From positions 310,001 to 374,000 of the forward strand of contig NZ_MPVN01000003.1 in the NCBI RefSeq assembly GCF_001955535.1: DNA of 64,000 nucleotides, given 5' to 3'. The notes beneath the pieces are model-generated. The model was not told the origin of the DNA. It saw only the letters and a program-made list of their open reading frames with translations, and did no database searches. Both the position numbers and the translations under genes were made by a program. Below are positions 62,906-64,000 of this stretch, one piece after another. This DNA comes from Paenibacillus sp. FSL H7-0326 (GTDB lineage: Bacteria > Bacillota > Bacilli > Paenibacillales > Paenibacillaceae). The number at the start of each line of letters is the position of its first letter. Position 1 is the first letter of the stretch.

Positions 62906-63385
62906 ATGAGCAACTATGTAATCGAGGAAAAAGAAAGCTTTATCGTATTGGGAATTGGCACTGAGCTAAAGAGTGACTATACGGATTATGCTGGTATTCA
63001 TAAGGAGAAGACGGAATTCTGGAGCACGATTGAGCAGGATGGCAGATTTGAACGTTTAAAATCAGTGGCCGAGAATGAGTATGTATTCGCTGTAAACGAA
63101 GCCGTAAATAACAAAATGATGTACTATGCAGGTGTAATGACAGAGGCAACGCTGCCAGAACAGACTCGAATCATCCAATTTCCTGAAGGTGAATATCTGG
63201 TTGTCAGAGGAGAAGCGAACACACCCGGAGAACTCAGCAGCATGCTCACAGGCATTGCCTTCGGTCAAGTACTGCCGGAAGTGAACGAAGTTGCTTATGT
63301 CGGAGGCCCTAATGCTACGGTTGAAATGGGAGAACGAGATGGCCATGTTTATGGAGAGATGTGGATTCCTGTCGTTAGAAAATAA
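62906..63385 (+). CDS. GyrI-like small-molecule-binding protein
   Basis: A 159-residue single-domain protein from the ATG at 62906, six bases after GGAAGGTG. It resembles the GyrI-like/SOUL-type effector-binding domain found in BmrR and Rob: VIEEKESFIVLGIGTEL at the N terminus, YYAGVMTEATLPEQTRIIQFPEGEYLVVRG in the middle and EMWIPVV at the end. Such proteins bind or hydrolyse small cytotoxic molecules. It is probably the target of the divergent WYL regulator. Confidence 0.83.
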   Translation: MSNYVIEEKESFIVLGIGTELKSDYTDYAGIHKEKTEFWSTIEQDGRFERLKSVAENEYVFAVNEAVNNKMMYYAGVMTEATLPEQTRIIQFPEGEYLVVRGEANTPGELSSMLTGIAFGQVLPEVNEVAYVGGPNATVEMGERDGHVYGEMWIPVVRK

Positions 63386-63404
63386 ATAAAGTGAGGTGGA
63401 ATAA

Positions 63405-63884
63405 ATGTCCTATATTGTAGACTATACCTGTGTGTCCAAAGCTGGCTTGGAGTCTTCAACCGCAGCTGAAGCGCTTGCCGGGCTGCGCGCCAATGAAGCT
63501 CGATATTTTATGAACAAGTATAAGCACGTGTTTACGGTGATTCCTGCCAGCGAGAGCCAAGACACACTGGATTATGTGAACCGTATAATGCGTGAAGAAC
63601 GTGACATTCGCTTTGCAGCTAAGCCTTTGGAAACCTCGCGATTCCAGGTGGAAAATATGAAGTTTGCTTATGTATTTTACGACAACGGTCTCTCGGTCAA
63701 TGTAATGTATGCAGTCGATGATCCCAAGAAGCGTGCGGTTGGATTCAAGCTGTCGGAAGGAATTGAAGTGCCAGAGGAGCTGGAAGGGAAGTTCAAGTTC
63801 GCGAGGCAAAAATCGAAACTGGCCGGCACCATTCGCGGATCATTCTTCGTCATCAAGGGAGAGTATGAGATAGAGAATAGATAA
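63405..63884 (+). CDS. Hypothetical protein (159 aa), unrecognised
   Basis: A 159-residue soluble protein 19 bases after the GyrI-like gene, AGGTGG site upstream. It starts SYIVDYTCVSKAGLESSTAAE, has a central strand-rich part (FAYVFYDNGLSVNVMYAVDD) and a basic C terminus (FKFARQKSKLAGTIRGSFFV). No motif I know. It probably shares the GyrI-like gene's transcript; a terminator follows. Confidence 0.75.
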   Translation: MSYIVDYTCVSKAGLESSTAAEALAGLRANEARYFMNKYKHVFTVIPASESQDTLDYVNRIMREERDIRFAAKPLETSRFQVENMKFAYVFYDNGLSVNVMYAVDDPKKRAVGFKLSEGIEVPEELEGKFKFARQKSKLAGTIRGSFFVIKGEYEIENR

Positions 63885-63900
63885 GGTGCATGATTAGATC

Positions 63901-63955
63901 AGCTCAGCTCAAAGTCTGCTTCCTTGCAGAGCAATTGGGTCTGGGCTGTTTTTTA
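63901..63955 (+). terminator. Intrinsic terminator
   Basis: Compound hairpin: outer AGCTCAG/CTGGGCT, inner TCTGC/GCAGA, followed by GTTTTTT. Confidence 0.78.
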
Positions 63956-64000
63956 TTACTTTGGTTTTGATAGGTGTTTAATCATTTTACAATAAGTGTA

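Overview
The window reads as a chromosomal segment from a Gram-positive, low-to-mid G+C, endospore-forming bacillus, most probably a Paenibacillus or close relative. The grounds are the spore protein Tlp, strong AGGAGG-type ribosome binding sites with frequent GTG/TTG starts, lipoprotein signal peptides, intrinsic terminators, guanidine-I (ykkC) riboswitches, a bacillithiol-type YpdA reductase and B. subtilis-like genes (lmrAB, helD). I saw no insertion sequence, prophage, rRNA, tRNA or CRISPR array. This is an accessory, metabolism-rich part of a chromosome rather than an obvious island.

0-6 kb: the C-terminal part of a large GAF/histidine kinase that runs off the left edge, overlapping tail-to-tail with an OmpR-type response regulator; a CPBP membrane protease; a MarR-controlled unit (nitroreductase, MarR, quinol-monooxygenase-like protein) in which two promoters share the same -35/-10/operator module; and two small genes, one of them tlp. 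6-15 kb: an amino-acid permease, then an apparent operon of an NMT1/THI5-type binding lipoprotein and three tandem cytosine-deaminase-like amidohydrolases, the third lacking key catalytic residues, facing a PucR regulator. 15-22 kb: a MocR-type regulator (DdlR-like), D-Ala-D-Ala ligase and aminotransferase operon facing a PhzF protein, and an NhaC antiporter behind a leader with a terminator. 22-36 kb: a secreted protein, a divergent catalase, alkaline phosphatase, a quorum-sensing receptor/pro-peptide pair of the RRNPP kind, lmrAB, an orphan solute-binding protein, ypdA, a second DHA2 efflux pump with a divergent TetR regulator, and ldh.

36-45 kb: a TerC protein, then glycosyltransferase, patatin and a protein with the hallmark motifs of UDP-sulfoquinovose synthase. 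Together these suggest sulfolipid (SQDG) synthesis, possibly under phosphate control. They are followed by an MFS transporter and a UvrB-domain-less UvrA2. 45-50 kb: the RNA polymerase recycling factor HelD behind a hairpin leader, then a membrane serine hydrolase with a LytTR regulator and a DUF3021-type membrane protein.

50-60 kb holds the clearest pathway. A guanidine-I riboswitch controls a four-gene operon with overlapping junctions (two DUF1989 carboxyguanidine deiminase subunits, a biotin-dependent guanidine/urea carboxylase, allophanate hydrolase). A second guanidine-I riboswitch controls a paired SMR exporter. The first degrades guanidine to ammonia and CO2 and the second expels it; an APC permease diverges from the catabolic operon. 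60-64 kb: a LysE-type exporter with an AraC regulator, a WYL/YafY regulator with a divergent GyrI-like protein, and an unrecognised 159-residue protein.

Starts were re-chosen from ribosome binding sites where the longest reading frame looked too long. Functions are inferred from remembered family motifs; no database search was possible.
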